From contig CAJTUK010000008.1 of the NCBI GenBank assembly GCA_910579525.1, positions 1 through 47,907 on the forward strand: a stretch of 47,907 nt of DNA, read 5' to 3'. Position numbers and translations under genes: made by a program. Origin of the DNA: an uncultured Christensenella sp. Lineage in GTDB: Bacteria > Bacillota > Clostridia > Christensenellales > Borkfalkiaceae. Below the pieces are notes generated by a model. It was given only the letters and a program-made list of their open reading frames with translations, searched no databases and was not told the DNA's origin. This document shows, piece by piece, positions 15,145 to 23,954 of the stretch; the first letter of the stretch is position 1, and every line of letters begins with the position of its first letter.

Positions 15145-16293
15145 ATGCCGTACATAACAGTACCCGTAAGTCAAAAGTTCCATCAGATTTCTTTTGACGA
15201 TATTTTGAACGGAATGAACGAATCTGTGTTTGAGCGTCAGATGGAGAACACTCACGACACCAAGACCGTGTTCAGAAATAGCACGCCGCAACGACTTCTC
15301 GATGATACGGATTTCGACGGAATGATTGCGGCTCTTGAAAGATTCAACGAAAAATACATAACCCTCATCAATACCGAGGACAAATCCACCCTGTACAGGA
15401 GCTTCAAAATTCCTAAGCGCAGCGGCGGTCTTCGCCAAATAAACGCGCCGCTCGATGATTTAATGAACGCATTGAGAGAGCTGAAATATCTCTTTGAGAA
15501 GCGCCTCTATGCGAGCTATCATACCGCGGCATTTGCCTATGTAAAAGGCAGAAGCACTATCGATGCGGTTAAGAGGCATCAGCGCAATAAGTCGCGCTGG
15601 TTCTTGAAGCTCGACTTCCACGACTTCTTCGGCAGCTCGAAACCCGAGTTCATCATCGCACAGCTTGCAACCATCTTCCCTTTCAACGAGATTCTTGCAA
15701 GACCCAACGGAAGAGAGGCTCTGGTAAAAGCGTTGTCGATATGCTATCTCAACAACGGCTTGCCGCAGGGTACTCCTATCAGCCCTACTCTTACCAATTT
15801 GTTTATGATACCCATTGACCACTACATCGCAAAGACGGCAAGAGAAATGACGCCGCACCTCGTTTATACGAGATATGCGGATGACATCATTCTTTCGAGC
15901 GACTTAGCGTTTAATTGGCGCGAAGTTCAGGATACGATTGTAGATATCGTTGCTAATAAGTTCCACGCCCCCTTTTCGCTCAATACTACCAAGACACGGT
16001 ACGGAAGTTCCGCTGGGCGCAACTGGAATTTGGGCGTAATGCTTAACAGCGACAACCAAATCACAATCGGTCACTCAAAGAAAAAGGTCTTCAAGGCAAT
16101 GCTGTTCTCGTTCATGAACGACGAAAAGAACGGCAACGTATGGAACCTCGAGGACACACAGCACCTTCAGGGACTCATCTCCTACTACAAAATGGTTGAA
16201 GGCTCAACTATCGAGACGATTATTAAGTCGTACAGTACAAAATTTAATAAGGACGTTGAGCAGACTATAAAGGATGTTCTGCGTGCTGGTTAA
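15145..16293 (+). CDS. retron/group II-like reverse transcriptase, 382 aa
   Basis: RT palm motifs are present: LKLDFHDFFGS (first catalytic Asp), LPQGTPISPTLTNL (QGxxxSP) and YADD near residues 244-247. It has no maturase or endonuclease extension. The NAxxH/VTG signatures of retron RTs are only loosely matched (STIDAVKRHQ; NLGVMLNSD). SP rather than SQ argues against a diversity-generating RT. A structured beta RNA lies directly upstream, alpha and beta RNAs directly downstream, and RNase HI follows. Confidence 0.85.
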   Translation: MPYITVPVSQKFHQISFDDILNGMNESVFERQMENTHDTKTVFRNSTPQRLLDDTDFDGMIAALERFNEKYITLINTEDKSTLYRSFKIPKRSGGLRQINAPLDDLMNALRELKYLFEKRLYASYHTAAFAYVKGRSTIDAVKRHQRNKSRWFLKLDFHDFFGSSKPEFIIAQLATIFPFNEILARPNGREALVKALSICYLNNGLPQGTPISPTLTNLFMIPIDHYIAKTAREMTPHLVYTRYADDIILSSDLAFNWREVQDTIVDIVANKFHAPFSLNTTKTRYGSSAGRNWNLGVMLNSDNQITIGHSKKKVFKAMLFSFMNDEKNGNVWNLEDTQHLQGLISYYKMVEGSTIETIIKSYSTKFNKDVEQTIKDVLRAG

Positions 16294-16305
16294 TCTTAAA
16301 ACCCC

Positions 16306-16520
16306 AAAAGCTTAAATAGATATGCCAATTTAATACATAACATTGGGCATCTGGTTATATCGGATGTAACAGACCGAACCGTAACAACAAATCATTTTAT
16401 GATAATAACTTAAACCGATTCCTGCGAAATCGAGTTTAAGTTATGATAATAAATTGATTTATTAACGGCGGCTCTCCTCCGGAGTGTGCCGCCGCCCCCT
16501 TTTTTCGTATTTAAGCTTTT
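16306..16520 (+). ncRNA. alpha-family structured RNA, copy 2 (215 nt)
   Basis: Closed by 13 perfect pairs (AAAAGCTTAAATA, 16306-16318, with TATTTAAGCTTTT, 16508-16520). The family hairpins are CCAAT/ATTGG and CATCTGG-TTATA-TCGGATG. Then comes ATAACTTAAAC/GTTTAAGTTAT enclosing CGATT/AATCG, then a GC-rich hairpin (CGGCGGC/GCCGCCG) followed by CCCCTTTTTT that could also terminate the RT transcript. It abuts beta copy 3. Confidence 0.75.
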
Positions 16521-16521
16521 A

Positions 16522-16835
16522 CTTACAATCGCTATGTCTACCCTCGGGTAGAGCTTTAGGTTAAATCTAAAGTACCAAAATGTCAGAGAGACGGACGCCG
16601 GCAGCCAGAACGATGGGACGTCTTCCCTGAGAATCTCTATTCATCGAGAGCAGTAACTCGCAAGTTCGATAGTTGTTTGTCAAATGAAACCAAATCTTTT
16701 CCACATCTTTCTCACTAAATCTTTAAGCATTCGCCTGGCATTTACAAAGAAAAATGTCCTACGATTACCAACAACACATCCAACAGAGCTACTCCTCCAG
16801 AGAGATCGTAATCCTTCATTTACATGGATTGTAAG
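16522..16835 (+). ncRNA. beta-family structured RNA, copy 3 (314 nt)
   Basis: Closed by CTTACAATC (16522-16530) and GATTGTAAG (16827-16835). CTACCC/GGGTAG and CTTTAG-GTTAAAT-CTAAAG precede the core CAAAATGTCAGAGAGACG (about 16576-16593). Compared with copy 1, the closing stem keeps pairing through compensating changes. It begins one base after alpha copy 2 ends and finishes just before the RNase HI ribosome site. Confidence 0.7.
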
Positions 16836-16862
16836 AGCATTAAAAAACTTTGGAGATTTGTA

Positions 16863-17312
16863 ATGGCAAATATGTATGATATAACAATTTATACGGACGG
16901 TGCTTGCTCTGGAAATCCCGGAGCGGGCGGTTGGGGTGCCATCTTAATGTGTGGAAATCACTCCAAACAACTGAGCGGAAGCGAAGCAGAAACAACGAAC
17001 AACCGTATGGAGTTAACCGCGGTTATCGAAGCCCTCCTCGCCCTCAAATCTCCGAGCAGAGTTACGCTATATAGCGACTCTGCTTACGTGGTTAACGCAT
17101 TCAACCAGAATTGGCTAACAAATTGGCAAAACTCCGCTTGGCGAACGAGCGGCAGAAAACCTGTACAAAACAAAGACTTATGGCTGAAACTGATTGAGCT
17201 TACCAAAATACATAAGGTTAAGTTTGTCAAGGTTAAAGGTCATTCCGATAATGCATTCAATAACGAATGCGATAGGCTCGCCACTGAGGCGATAAAAAAT
17301 ATTAAGAGGTAA
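16863..17312 (+). CDS. rnhA: ribonuclease HI, 149 aa
   Basis: The start is the ATG 16863 after GGAGA; an in-frame start at 16824 lies in the RNA. RNase HI catalytic residues are all present: Asp in IYTDGACSGNPG, Glu in NNRMELTAV, Asp in YSDSAYVV, and His and Asp in VKGHSDNAFNNECDRLA. It cuts RNA in RNA-DNA hybrids. Placed after a reverse transcriptase it could process the cDNA hybrid; it may equally be a replication gene. Confidence 0.9.
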   Translation: MANMYDITIYTDGACSGNPGAGGWGAILMCGNHSKQLSGSEAETTNNRMELTAVIEALLALKSPSRVTLYSDSAYVVNAFNQNWLTNWQNSAWRTSGRKPVQNKDLWLKLIELTKIHKVKFVKVKGHSDNAFNNECDRLATEAIKNIKR

Positions 17313-17317
17313 TACAT

Positions 17318-18037
17318 ATGGAAGCGAAATGCAGTTTCTGCGAATTGTTTGGTGAAAAACCGCACTGCCACAATTGCAAAATATTCAAAAAGACAAAAAC
17401 TCACGCGCCGCAAGAAATTGATTGCTCCCTTGAAGAAGTTGTCGAGTATATCAACACCCACGATGACGTTACCGAACGTTTCGGAGTTGGCGACTACAAG
17501 ACTATCGAGCTTTATACCGGCGAGACTGTCAAAATAATTTTACTGGATACGGACAAAGATAAGCTTGCAGAAGGTGAAGGAAATGCAAAAACGACGTTTG
17601 GCATTCTTGTTTGCGACGGCTTGTTCAGAATGAATAAAGAAAATACAAACAGAACGAGCTGGAAAGATTGCGAAATGAGAACTCGTATGGAAAGGATATT
17701 ACGTCTGCTCCCCGAGGTAATTCGTAACAATATCAAGCCCGTTCTTAAGAAAACTTCCGCTGGTGGTGGCAGCAGAGACATTATAACCACTACCGATAAG
17801 TGTTTCCTCTTCAGTGAGGTGGAAATTCGCGGTGAAGTTCAATACTCCCGTCCTGGCGAAGGTGAACAATATGAATATTTCGTATCAGATGAAGGTAGAA
17901 ATTTTGACGATTATAAGTGGCTTCGCTCTCCGTATTACGGTAATAGCAACTACTTCTGCTGTGTCTACAACACCGGTTACAGCAGTAGCAACCTTGCCGA
18001 CTACGGTCGCGGCGTCGCTTTCGGCTTTTGTATTTAA
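17318..18037 (+). CDS. DUF6273 domain protein with C-type-lectin-like end, 239 aa
   Basis: The N-terminal 30 residues form a cysteine/histidine zinc-like site (CSFC, CHNC). The body follows DUF6273: SWKDCEMRTRM, KKTSAGGGS, WLRSPYYGNSNYFC and the C-terminal GVAFGFCI. DUF6273 resembles the C-type-lectin/formylglycine-generating fold used for ligand display. The codons near the end are AAC/AAT-rich, as in variable regions of diversity-generating elements, but no template repeat was seen in the window. Confidence 0.8.
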   Translation: MEAKCSFCELFGEKPHCHNCKIFKKTKTHAPQEIDCSLEEVVEYINTHDDVTERFGVGDYKTIELYTGETVKIILLDTDKDKLAEGEGNAKTTFGILVCDGLFRMNKENTNRTSWKDCEMRTRMERILRLLPEVIRNNIKPVLKKTSAGGGSRDIITTTDKCFLFSEVEIRGEVQYSRPGEGEQYEYFVSDEGRNFDDYKWLRSPYYGNSNYFCCVYNTGYSSSNLADYGRGVAFGFCI

Positions 18038-18084
18038 TCTAAAATCTAAAGATCAGCACCGAATGGTGCGTGAAGGAGCTAACC

Positions 18085-18423
18085 ATGCACAATACTTATA
18101 TGCCTAACGAAGAGTTTGACCAACTTAAGGTTGGCGACAAAGTCACCATTCGCCAAATGGATGACTTAATACACGATTTCGGCGTTGATATTGATGTCCC
18201 CTGCGGCTGGAACTCAGAAATGAACGATTTGTGTGGCGATACGTTGGCGGTCGAATCCGTTATTCATCAGTCTAACGGTACTACAATAGTTTACGTCGGT
18301 GAAGGCTGGGCTCTTTCACCCGAAGTAATTGAACCCACCCACGCAACTGGTGTTTCTCAGGAAGAGATGGCTACAATGTGGGAGAATATGATACTCGGAG
18401 GGAACGATGATAAAAAACAATAA
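18085..18423 (+). CDS. hypothetical protein, 112 aa
   Basis: ATG after AAGGAG. Acidic protein with a likely small beta-barrel segment (FDQLKVGDKVTIRQM). It overlaps the next gene by 17 nt. Not recognised. Confidence 0.75.
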   Translation: MHNTYMPNEEFDQLKVGDKVTIRQMDDLIHDFGVDIDVPCGWNSEMNDLCGDTLAVESVIHQSNGTTIVYVGEGWALSPEVIEPTHATGVSQEEMATMWENMILGGNDDKKQ

Positions 18424-19003
18424 GTTTTGGGATGATTGTACAGACGGCTCGCTCAGACAAAAAGTTGCGGAGTTCATAGATAAAAATCCTGCCGTAGCTC
18501 ATCTCAAAGACAAAGCATACTACGATTTTGAGGATGCTCTTGTTTCACTCATCTATGACAACCGCGAAATGATATCCAAGGAAGTTGACTTGGAATACCA
18601 GCGTGAAGACTTCTTGACGCAAGCGAAAGAAAAGTTTGGCAATGACGTTGAAGAAGCGGTTAAAGTTCTTCCTATTAAGGTTATAGACGATATGATCAGC
18701 CAATGGCAAGATTCTCTTGACGATAGTGATGAGTACTGGAACATCACTTGGGACGCATTGTCAGACATACTAACTGACGGCGGCATCTCTCCTCTTATTG
18801 GTATTGACGACTACCCCACTGAGGAAGTGCTCATTTATGTCGCATACTTAAAGGAATGGTATTCAGATATGCCTCCAGCAATGCAAGGACAAGAACCCGC
18901 CTGTATTGATGAATTCTTCAACAACGAAATGACTGACGAGCAGTTAAGTGAATATTACACAAAAGCCGCCAAGAAACTCTTTGGCGATAAAATTAAGGGC
19001 TAA
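18407..19003 (+). CDS. hypothetical acidic helical protein, 198 aa
   Basis: The start lies inside the previous gene, after GGAGGG. Strongly acidic and helical, no membrane segment. Ends at the operator-like motif 19002-19020. Not recognised. Confidence 0.75.
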   Translation: MIKNNKFWDDCTDGSLRQKVAEFIDKNPAVAHLKDKAYYDFEDALVSLIYDNREMISKEVDLEYQREDFLTQAKEKFGNDVEEAVKVLPIKVIDDMISQWQDSLDDSDEYWNITWDALSDILTDGGISPLIGIDDYPTEEVLIYVAYLKEWYSDMPPAMQGQEPACIDEFFNNEMTDEQLSEYYTKAAKKLFGDKIKG

Positions 19004-19020
19004 TAAAACATATTTAGACA
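19002..19020 (-). promoter_or_regulatory. operator-like motif before the 19032 gene
   Basis: AATAAAACATATTTAGACA, the same 16-nt core as at 4378, 4452, 4878 and 38173, placed just before the ribosome site. Confidence 0.55.
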
Positions 19021-19031
19021 CGGAGAACGCA

Positions 19032-19394
19032 ATGGAACTTAACATCAATTATAAGGTCGAACTCGATAACGAGTGCATAGATGACATAATGGCTACCGCA
19101 TTAGAGGGCGGCATTACATATTGGTGCGATGACGCCGAAGTTGTTGGCGATTATCTTGGGGAGTATGCAAGCGAGCAAATATCTCGCGGTGGCATCCTTA
19201 GGTTGCACGACTCCGAGGAAGATGAAACTTACGAACTTACGCTCGACAAATTCCTTGTCGGACTTACGAAGGTTATCTCCGAGCGTGGTCTTGATGTCAT
19301 TTATCAAGGTAAGATCGATTCATCGAACATAGATGCAGAAGATGCAGATGCAATAATCCAATATGCAATTTTCGGGGAGATTGTCTATGGTTAA
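19032..19394 (+). CDS. conserved phage-type hypothetical protein, 120 aa
   Basis: ATG after CGGAGAA, directly downstream of an operator-like motif. The text ITYWCDDAEVVGDYLGEYASEQISRGG is typical of a family of small phage proteins I have seen but cannot name. Overlaps the end-healing enzyme gene by 8 nt. Confidence 0.75.
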   Translation: MELNINYKVELDNECIDDIMATALEGGITYWCDDAEVVGDYLGEYASEQISRGGILRLHDSEEDETYELTLDKFLVGLTKVISERGLDVIYQGKIDSSNIDAEDADAIIQYAIFGEIVYG

Positions 19395-20283
19395 GTTCTA
19401 TATGCTTATAGGTCTGCCGGGGTCTGGCAAGAGCGAGATTGCGCGACAACTTGCAGATAGTAATACAGCCGTCTTATCTTCCGATGCTATACGAAAAGAA
19501 TTCTATGGCGACGAGACAATACAAGACGACCCTTCTAAGATTTTTGAGGAGATGCAAAGGCGCACCATTACAGCGCTGAAAGATGGAAAAAATGTTATAT
19601 ATGACGCAACAAACATCAGCCGTAAAAAACGCAAGCATCTCTTATCCAGCATCACAATCCCTTGTCAGAAAATTGCCTACGTAGTATGGGCAAGATACGA
19701 AACTTGCTTAGCGAGAGACAACAGCAGAAATCGCAATGTTGGCGAGAGTGTCATTAGGCGTATGCTTCTCAACTTCCAACCCCCTTACTACGATGAAGGC
19801 TGGGATGATATTGAGTTCAGACTCAATGATGAACCGTACAAACGCAGCGACTATGATAATTGGCTTGACTGCGAGCACGATAATCCTCATCACAATAACA
19901 CCGTTAAAGAACACACATTACGGGTTATGACTGAGGCGGCAAAGCTGCAACAAGGCAGACGTCAAGGCAAAGGCGTAGCAATTACTCTGATTGTTACAGC
20001 AAGTCTTCACGACATCGGCAAGAAGTTTGCAAAGGCATTCAAAAATAGTCGCGGCGAACCGAGCGAAATTGCCCATTTTTACAACCATCATAATATTGGC
20101 AGTTACTTCGCTATCGGGTATGAAGAAACCATTGGCTTACAAACAAAGCAAAGAGCCTTAATTTACTGGCTTGTCAATGTACATATGGATCCATTTCTCA
20201 AAACAAAATATAGCGCGGCACTTTCTGAGGAGCTGTCAAAATTATTAGATGCTTTTCATCAGTGCGATGTAGCGGGAGCGTGA
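19387..20283 (+). CDS. polynucleotide kinase-HD phosphohydrolase (RNA end healing), 298 aa
   Basis: N-terminal P-loop kinase: GLPGSGKS at residues 9-16, DATN, and an arginine-rich lid. C-terminal HD domain: an early His in EHTLRVM and the HDIGK motif. Kinase and HD domains are fused in HD-Pnk enzymes (the Runella protein is the model), which phosphorylate 5'-OH ends and remove 2',3' phosphates. Here the kinase comes first. Together with the RNA ligase at 33685 it can restore RNAs cut by host anticodon nucleases. Start by GGGGAGA upstream. Confidence 0.8.
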   Translation: MVKFYMLIGLPGSGKSEIARQLADSNTAVLSSDAIRKEFYGDETIQDDPSKIFEEMQRRTITALKDGKNVIYDATNISRKKRKHLLSSITIPCQKIAYVVWARYETCLARDNSRNRNVGESVIRRMLLNFQPPYYDEGWDDIEFRLNDEPYKRSDYDNWLDCEHDNPHHNNTVKEHTLRVMTEAAKLQQGRRQGKGVAITLIVTASLHDIGKKFAKAFKNSRGEPSEIAHFYNHHNIGSYFAIGYEETIGLQTKQRALIYWLVNVHMDPFLKTKYSAALSEELSKLLDAFHQCDVAGA

Positions 20284-20285
20284 TT

Positions 20286-20696
20286 ATGGAAATTTTAACA
20301 GGCAAAAAAGCCGTAGCAAGAGTTGTGTTTAAGCTCACATTAGATTGGGCTACCAACGATGAGAGAGATAATGAAAGTTTGCTCTTTGACTGTAAGGAAG
20401 ATGCGGTTGCCGAGTTTGATGCTCAGCTCAACAAAATTAAGACGAATAAGTCTTCTTGGGAATACGATGCGTTGCAAGAAGCAGCCGACGAGCACGACTA
20501 CGACGAAGAATTAGAGCCGCAGTATTTAACTGGCGAGTACGATCATATGAATCGTTTCGTAAAAGATTTTAGCCACCTCACCGCTCATCCAAACTCCGAC
20601 ATTCTCTTAAAGTCCTTTGTGCTTTATCAGGACGGTTATGAGGATACTGAGCACACATACCTTACCTTACGAGCGGTTTGCATTTTGGAGCACTAA
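20286..20696 (+). CDS. hypothetical protein, 136 aa
   Basis: Starts two bases after the kinase-HD stop. Acidic, mixed alpha/beta, with DEHDYDEELEPQYL. It lies between two RNA-repair-type genes. Not recognised. Confidence 0.75.
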   Translation: MEILTGKKAVARVVFKLTLDWATNDERDNESLLFDCKEDAVAEFDAQLNKIKTNKSSWEYDALQEAADEHDYDEELEPQYLTGEYDHMNRFVKDFSHLTAHPNSDILLKSFVLYQDGYEDTEHTYLTLRAVCILEH

Positions 20697-20698
20697 CA

Positions 20699-21532
20699 AT
20701 GGATAAGAAAGAACGCAACAATCTCATCAACGGAAAAGTGCAACAGCACTATAAAGAAGCTTGCCTTATGGGGAACGAAGTTTTTGGTGTTTTCTTGCAA
20801 GGAAGCCAGAACTACAACCTCGATGTGTATAGCGAGCAATATCAAAGCGACGTTGATACAAAGGTTATTGTTCTCCCCTCTTTTGACGACTTCTGCCGTG
20901 GAAAATCCCCCATCTCTACAACTTGTGAACGAGCAAACAAAGAGCATATCGACCTGAAAGATATTCGCATTATGTTTGAGACATTCAAGAAGCAGAATGT
21001 CAACTTCGTTGAGATACTTTTCACGAAGCATTTCATCGTCGCAAACAAATATGTAAAGTATTGGAGAAAGTTGCGGCGCATCGCGGAAGAACTTGTTCAC
21101 TGCCATCCGTCACAAACACTCAAAACAATGTCTGGTATGAGCTACGAAAAGCATAAAGCTCTGTGCCACCCTTACCCCACTATCAAACATAAAATCGACA
21201 AGTACGGATACGACGGGAAGCAACTTCATCACATCATCCGTATAAACGAGTTTATGAAGAATTATATTGCCGGTATGCCTTTTGATAAGTGTCTAACAAC
21301 TCACGACGAACAAATGCTTATTTTGATGACAGAGGCAAAATTAAACACCATACCACTTGCCGACGCATTAAAACTCGCCAAAGAGTTTGATGACGAAAAT
21401 GCGGCAATGAAAAACCAATACATAGACGAACACGGAACGGAATGCGACGCAGCACCTTACGAAAAGCTGGAACAAATAAAGGTTGACGTTCTTCGTCAGT
21501 GGTTTAAGGAGCAGCTATGCGGTACTTTGTAA
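20699..21532 (+). CDS. nucleotidyltransferase-fold protein, 277 aa
   Basis: GSQNYNLD followed by SDVDTKVIV gives the G-S...D-x-D signature of polymerase-beta-type nucleotidyltransferases. Phages carry such proteins beside RNA-repair and metallophosphatase genes, as here. The substrate cannot be told from sequence; tRNA ends or proteins are possible. Overlaps the next gene by 16 nt. Confidence 0.75.
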   Translation: MDKKERNNLINGKVQQHYKEACLMGNEVFGVFLQGSQNYNLDVYSEQYQSDVDTKVIVLPSFDDFCRGKSPISTTCERANKEHIDLKDIRIMFETFKKQNVNFVEILFTKHFIVANKYVKYWRKLRRIAEELVHCHPSQTLKTMSGMSYEKHKALCHPYPTIKHKIDKYGYDGKQLHHIIRINEFMKNYIAGMPFDKCLTTHDEQMLILMTEAKLNTIPLADALKLAKEFDDENAAMKNQYIDEHGTECDAAPYEKLEQIKVDVLRQWFKEQLCGTL

Positions 21533-22287
21533 CAGCAGACCCGCACGGGTTCTTTACCATAATGCACGACGCCTTAATTGCGCAAGGGTTTGACGAAGAT
21601 AACCCAGAGCACAAGCTTGTTATCTGTGGCGACCTAATGGATCGCGGTAAAGAAGCACGTAAAATGCAGGCTTACATCCTCTCATTGCTCGAAAAGGATA
21701 GAGTTATTCTTATCCGCGGCAACCACGAAGACTTAATGCTGAATATGATTGAGGATATGAAAGTTGGCGACCCATTTAGCCTTCTCTACTCGCATCATGC
21801 AAGTAATAAGACACTCGATACAGCATTGCAGCTCACAGGCGCGAAGAAAAGTGAACTGTTTGATGACATAACGTCAGTTGCGAGGTCAACCGCTGCCACT
21901 CCTTTTGTTCGCAAGATAATTCCCAAGATGCTTAATTTCTATGAAACAGAGCATTACGTATTTGTTCACGGTTGGGTACCTTGCGGAGTTGATCCCGCAG
22001 AAGGATATTTTACCAAAGACCTTAAAGGCGCAACAGACGCCGAGTGGGCTGAGGCAAGATGGGAAAACGGTATGTCGCTTGCTGTTGAGTGCGGTGCTAT
22101 TATTCCAGACAAGACGATTGTGTGCGGACATTGGCATACATCATTCGGGCATAAGCTCGTTGGAAAAATAAAAAGTGAGTTCGGCGACGATGAGGACTTC
22201 TCCCCTTTCTACGCTGATGGCATTATAGCACTTGATGCTTGCACATCTCACTCAAAGAAAATAAATTGCATCGTCATTGACGATTAA
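21517..22287 (+). CDS. calcineurin-like metallophosphatase, 256 aa
   Basis: All metal motifs of the lambda-phosphatase type are visible: ADPHG (D-x-H), GDLMDRG (GDxxDRG), RGNHED (GNHE), HGW and CGHWH. It removes phosphate from proteins, nucleotides or RNA ends. Translational overlap with the nucleotidyltransferase suggests a joint role in nucleic acid repair, by inference. Confidence 0.85.
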   Translation: MRYFVTADPHGFFTIMHDALIAQGFDEDNPEHKLVICGDLMDRGKEARKMQAYILSLLEKDRVILIRGNHEDLMLNMIEDMKVGDPFSLLYSHHASNKTLDTALQLTGAKKSELFDDITSVARSTAATPFVRKIIPKMLNFYETEHYVFVHGWVPCGVDPAEGYFTKDLKGATDAEWAEARWENGMSLAVECGAIIPDKTIVCGHWHTSFGHKLVGKIKSEFGDDEDFSPFYADGIIALDACTSHSKKINCIVIDD

Positions 22288-22298
22288 CATAATAGTTT

Positions 22299-22388
22299 GG
22301 AAGCGTGGCAGAGTCTGGTTTAATGCACCAGTCTTGAAAACTGGCAATCCGCAAGGGTTCGTGAGTTCAAATCTCACCGCTTCCGCCA
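22299..22388 (+). tRNA. tRNA-Ser (anticodon TGA)
   Basis: Class II cloverleaf with a long variable arm; acceptor GGAAGCG/CGCTTCC, anticodon loop CTTGAAA, T-arm GTGAG-TTCAAAT-CTCAC, G73, CCA encoded. Confidence 0.93.
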
Positions 22389-22410
22389 CAATACATAAAG
22401 GAGTTCACTT

Positions 22411-23220
22411 ATGCACTTTCCTATCGCAGTAATTACATATGGTATGCCGACAGAGGAAGACCTTGAAGACTTGCTTGCGCCTTTTCAAGAGAACAACATG
22501 GGCACCGTTCGTGAGGAGTATCTTGAATTTTGTCCAATCGACGAAGAAGAGGTCAGCGAGTACAACGAAGAATACGAAACGAAAACTATCGAGACAGACG
22601 GTCAAGAGCGCCTAATTAAGGACGTAATGTCTTTTCGTGAGTATATGACTGAGCATATACAGTACGAATATGATGAGGCGTCACAGCAATACGGTTACTA
22701 TTCAAACCCGAATTCACGCTGGGACTGGTATCAGATTGGCGGCAGATGGTGTGCAGAAATTGATGTCCCCGTTAACTGCGACTGCATCATTGGTTCAAAG
22801 AGTTGGGGCTATGAGAACGAAGACCCTTACAAGAGCAGCGATTTGCGCTACAAGAAGTGTGACGGCGCAAGAATTAAGAGTATGGTCTTCCCTTATTGCG
22901 AAGAACAGAAGGCAAAGGCAGCACGCTTTTGGGAGATTTACATCGAGGGTGCTACCCCAGAGAACGAAGAAGAAGAGAAAATCCTCACAGACCCGTTTCG
23001 ATACAAAAAAGAATATTATATCACCAATTTCAAGACCAAAGAAAATTATATTCGCTGTATGAGCTCTTTCTCTCTTTATGGATACCTGAAAGATGGCGAA
23101 TGGGTAGAAAAAGACAGCGCTTGTAGCGATGAAGTCGAATGGCTTGAAAAATTCCACAAAGAAGTCTTTGAAAATGCAAGCAACGACGACTGGATTACCG
23201 TTGTTGATTGCCACGTGTAA
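22411..23220 (+). CDS. conserved phage-type hypothetical protein, 269 aa
   Basis: ATG after AAAGGAG, 22 nt downstream of tRNA-Ser. The central NPNSRWDWYQIGGRWC motif is typical of a phage hypothetical family. Acidic N-terminal half. Function unknown. Confidence 0.8.
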   Translation: MHFPIAVITYGMPTEEDLEDLLAPFQENNMGTVREEYLEFCPIDEEEVSEYNEEYETKTIETDGQERLIKDVMSFREYMTEHIQYEYDEASQQYGYYSNPNSRWDWYQIGGRWCAEIDVPVNCDCIIGSKSWGYENEDPYKSSDLRYKKCDGARIKSMVFPYCEEQKAKAARFWEIYIEGATPENEEEEKILTDPFRYKKEYYITNFKTKENYIRCMSSFSLYGYLKDGEWVEKDSACSDEVEWLEKFHKEVFENASNDDWITVVDCHV

Positions 23221-23257
23221 ATCAAAGAACTCTTTTATTCACAAATAGGAGGCATTT

Positions 23258-23695
23258 ATGTCTACAAGAAGCGTCATTTGTAAAGAGACACTCAATAAAA
23301 CCTATGTTGGCATCTATTGCCACCACGATGGCTACCCTCAATGGGTAGGCAGAACCCTACTCGACCACTATTCTGACCGAGATAGAGTTGAAAAACTGCT
23401 TCATCTCGGCGACCTATCTTCTTTAGAGGAAAAAATCGAGCCGGATGCTGACAGAATACATACTTTTGACAACCCTCAAGGCGATGTCTGCGTTGCATAC
23501 CATCGAGATCGCGGTGAAGAGCTACGACAAGCGAGACCAATTAAGCTCGACAAAGCTCACGAGGTTTATTGGGCAGAGTTTATGTACGTCTATATGCAAG
23601 ATGGAACGTGGTACTTTGCCGATTTATGCTCGGACAACCCTATCCTCATTCCGCTTACAAAAAATTACACGGAATATGAGGACGAAGACGAATGA
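23258..23695 (+). CDS. conserved phage-type hypothetical protein, 145 aa
   Basis: ATG after AGGAGG. The start MSTRSVIC, then GIYCHHDGYPQWVGRTLLDHY and LLHLGDLSSL, is the hallmark of a small family found in many phages. Function unknown. Overlaps the next start as ATGA. Confidence 0.85.
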   Translation: MSTRSVICKETLNKTYVGIYCHHDGYPQWVGRTLLDHYSDRDRVEKLLHLGDLSSLEEKIEPDADRIHTFDNPQGDVCVAYHRDRGEELRQARPIKLDKAHEVYWAEFMYVYMQDGTWYFADLCSDNPILIPLTKNYTEYEDEDE

Positions 23696-23922
23696 AAAAA
23701 GGGTTAAAAAAGTTCACAGTTCCCTACTCTGGGACTTACTTCGATGGTGGCAGAATATATGGGCAGCGTGTTGTCTTTGCTGAAAATGCGGAAGCCGCCA
23801 CACACAAAGTTCAAAAAACCTTCGATGACCGCGATGATGAACCCATTACATATGCCGGCAAGGCTACCAAGTGGATTCGCGGCGAAGTTAGCGACTGCGA
23901 AATATACCCTTATTGGGAATAG
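23692..23922 (+). CDS. hypothetical protein, 76 aa
   Basis: Coupled to the previous gene through an ATGA overlap. Small basic/aromatic protein; not recognised. Last gene before the tRNA array. Confidence 0.7.
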   Translation: MKKGLKKFTVPYSGTYFDGGRIYGQRVVFAENAEAATHKVQKTFDDRDDEPITYAGKATKWIRGEVSDCEIYPYWE

Positions 23923-23954
23923 CAAGATAAATTATTTGTGAATTGGTTTGCTGA

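Noticed and set aside
15145..18037. Diversity-generating retroelement (RT plus DUF6273)
   Set aside because: The RT has QGxxxSP instead of the DGR-type SQ motif, and no template/variable repeat pair was found in the window.
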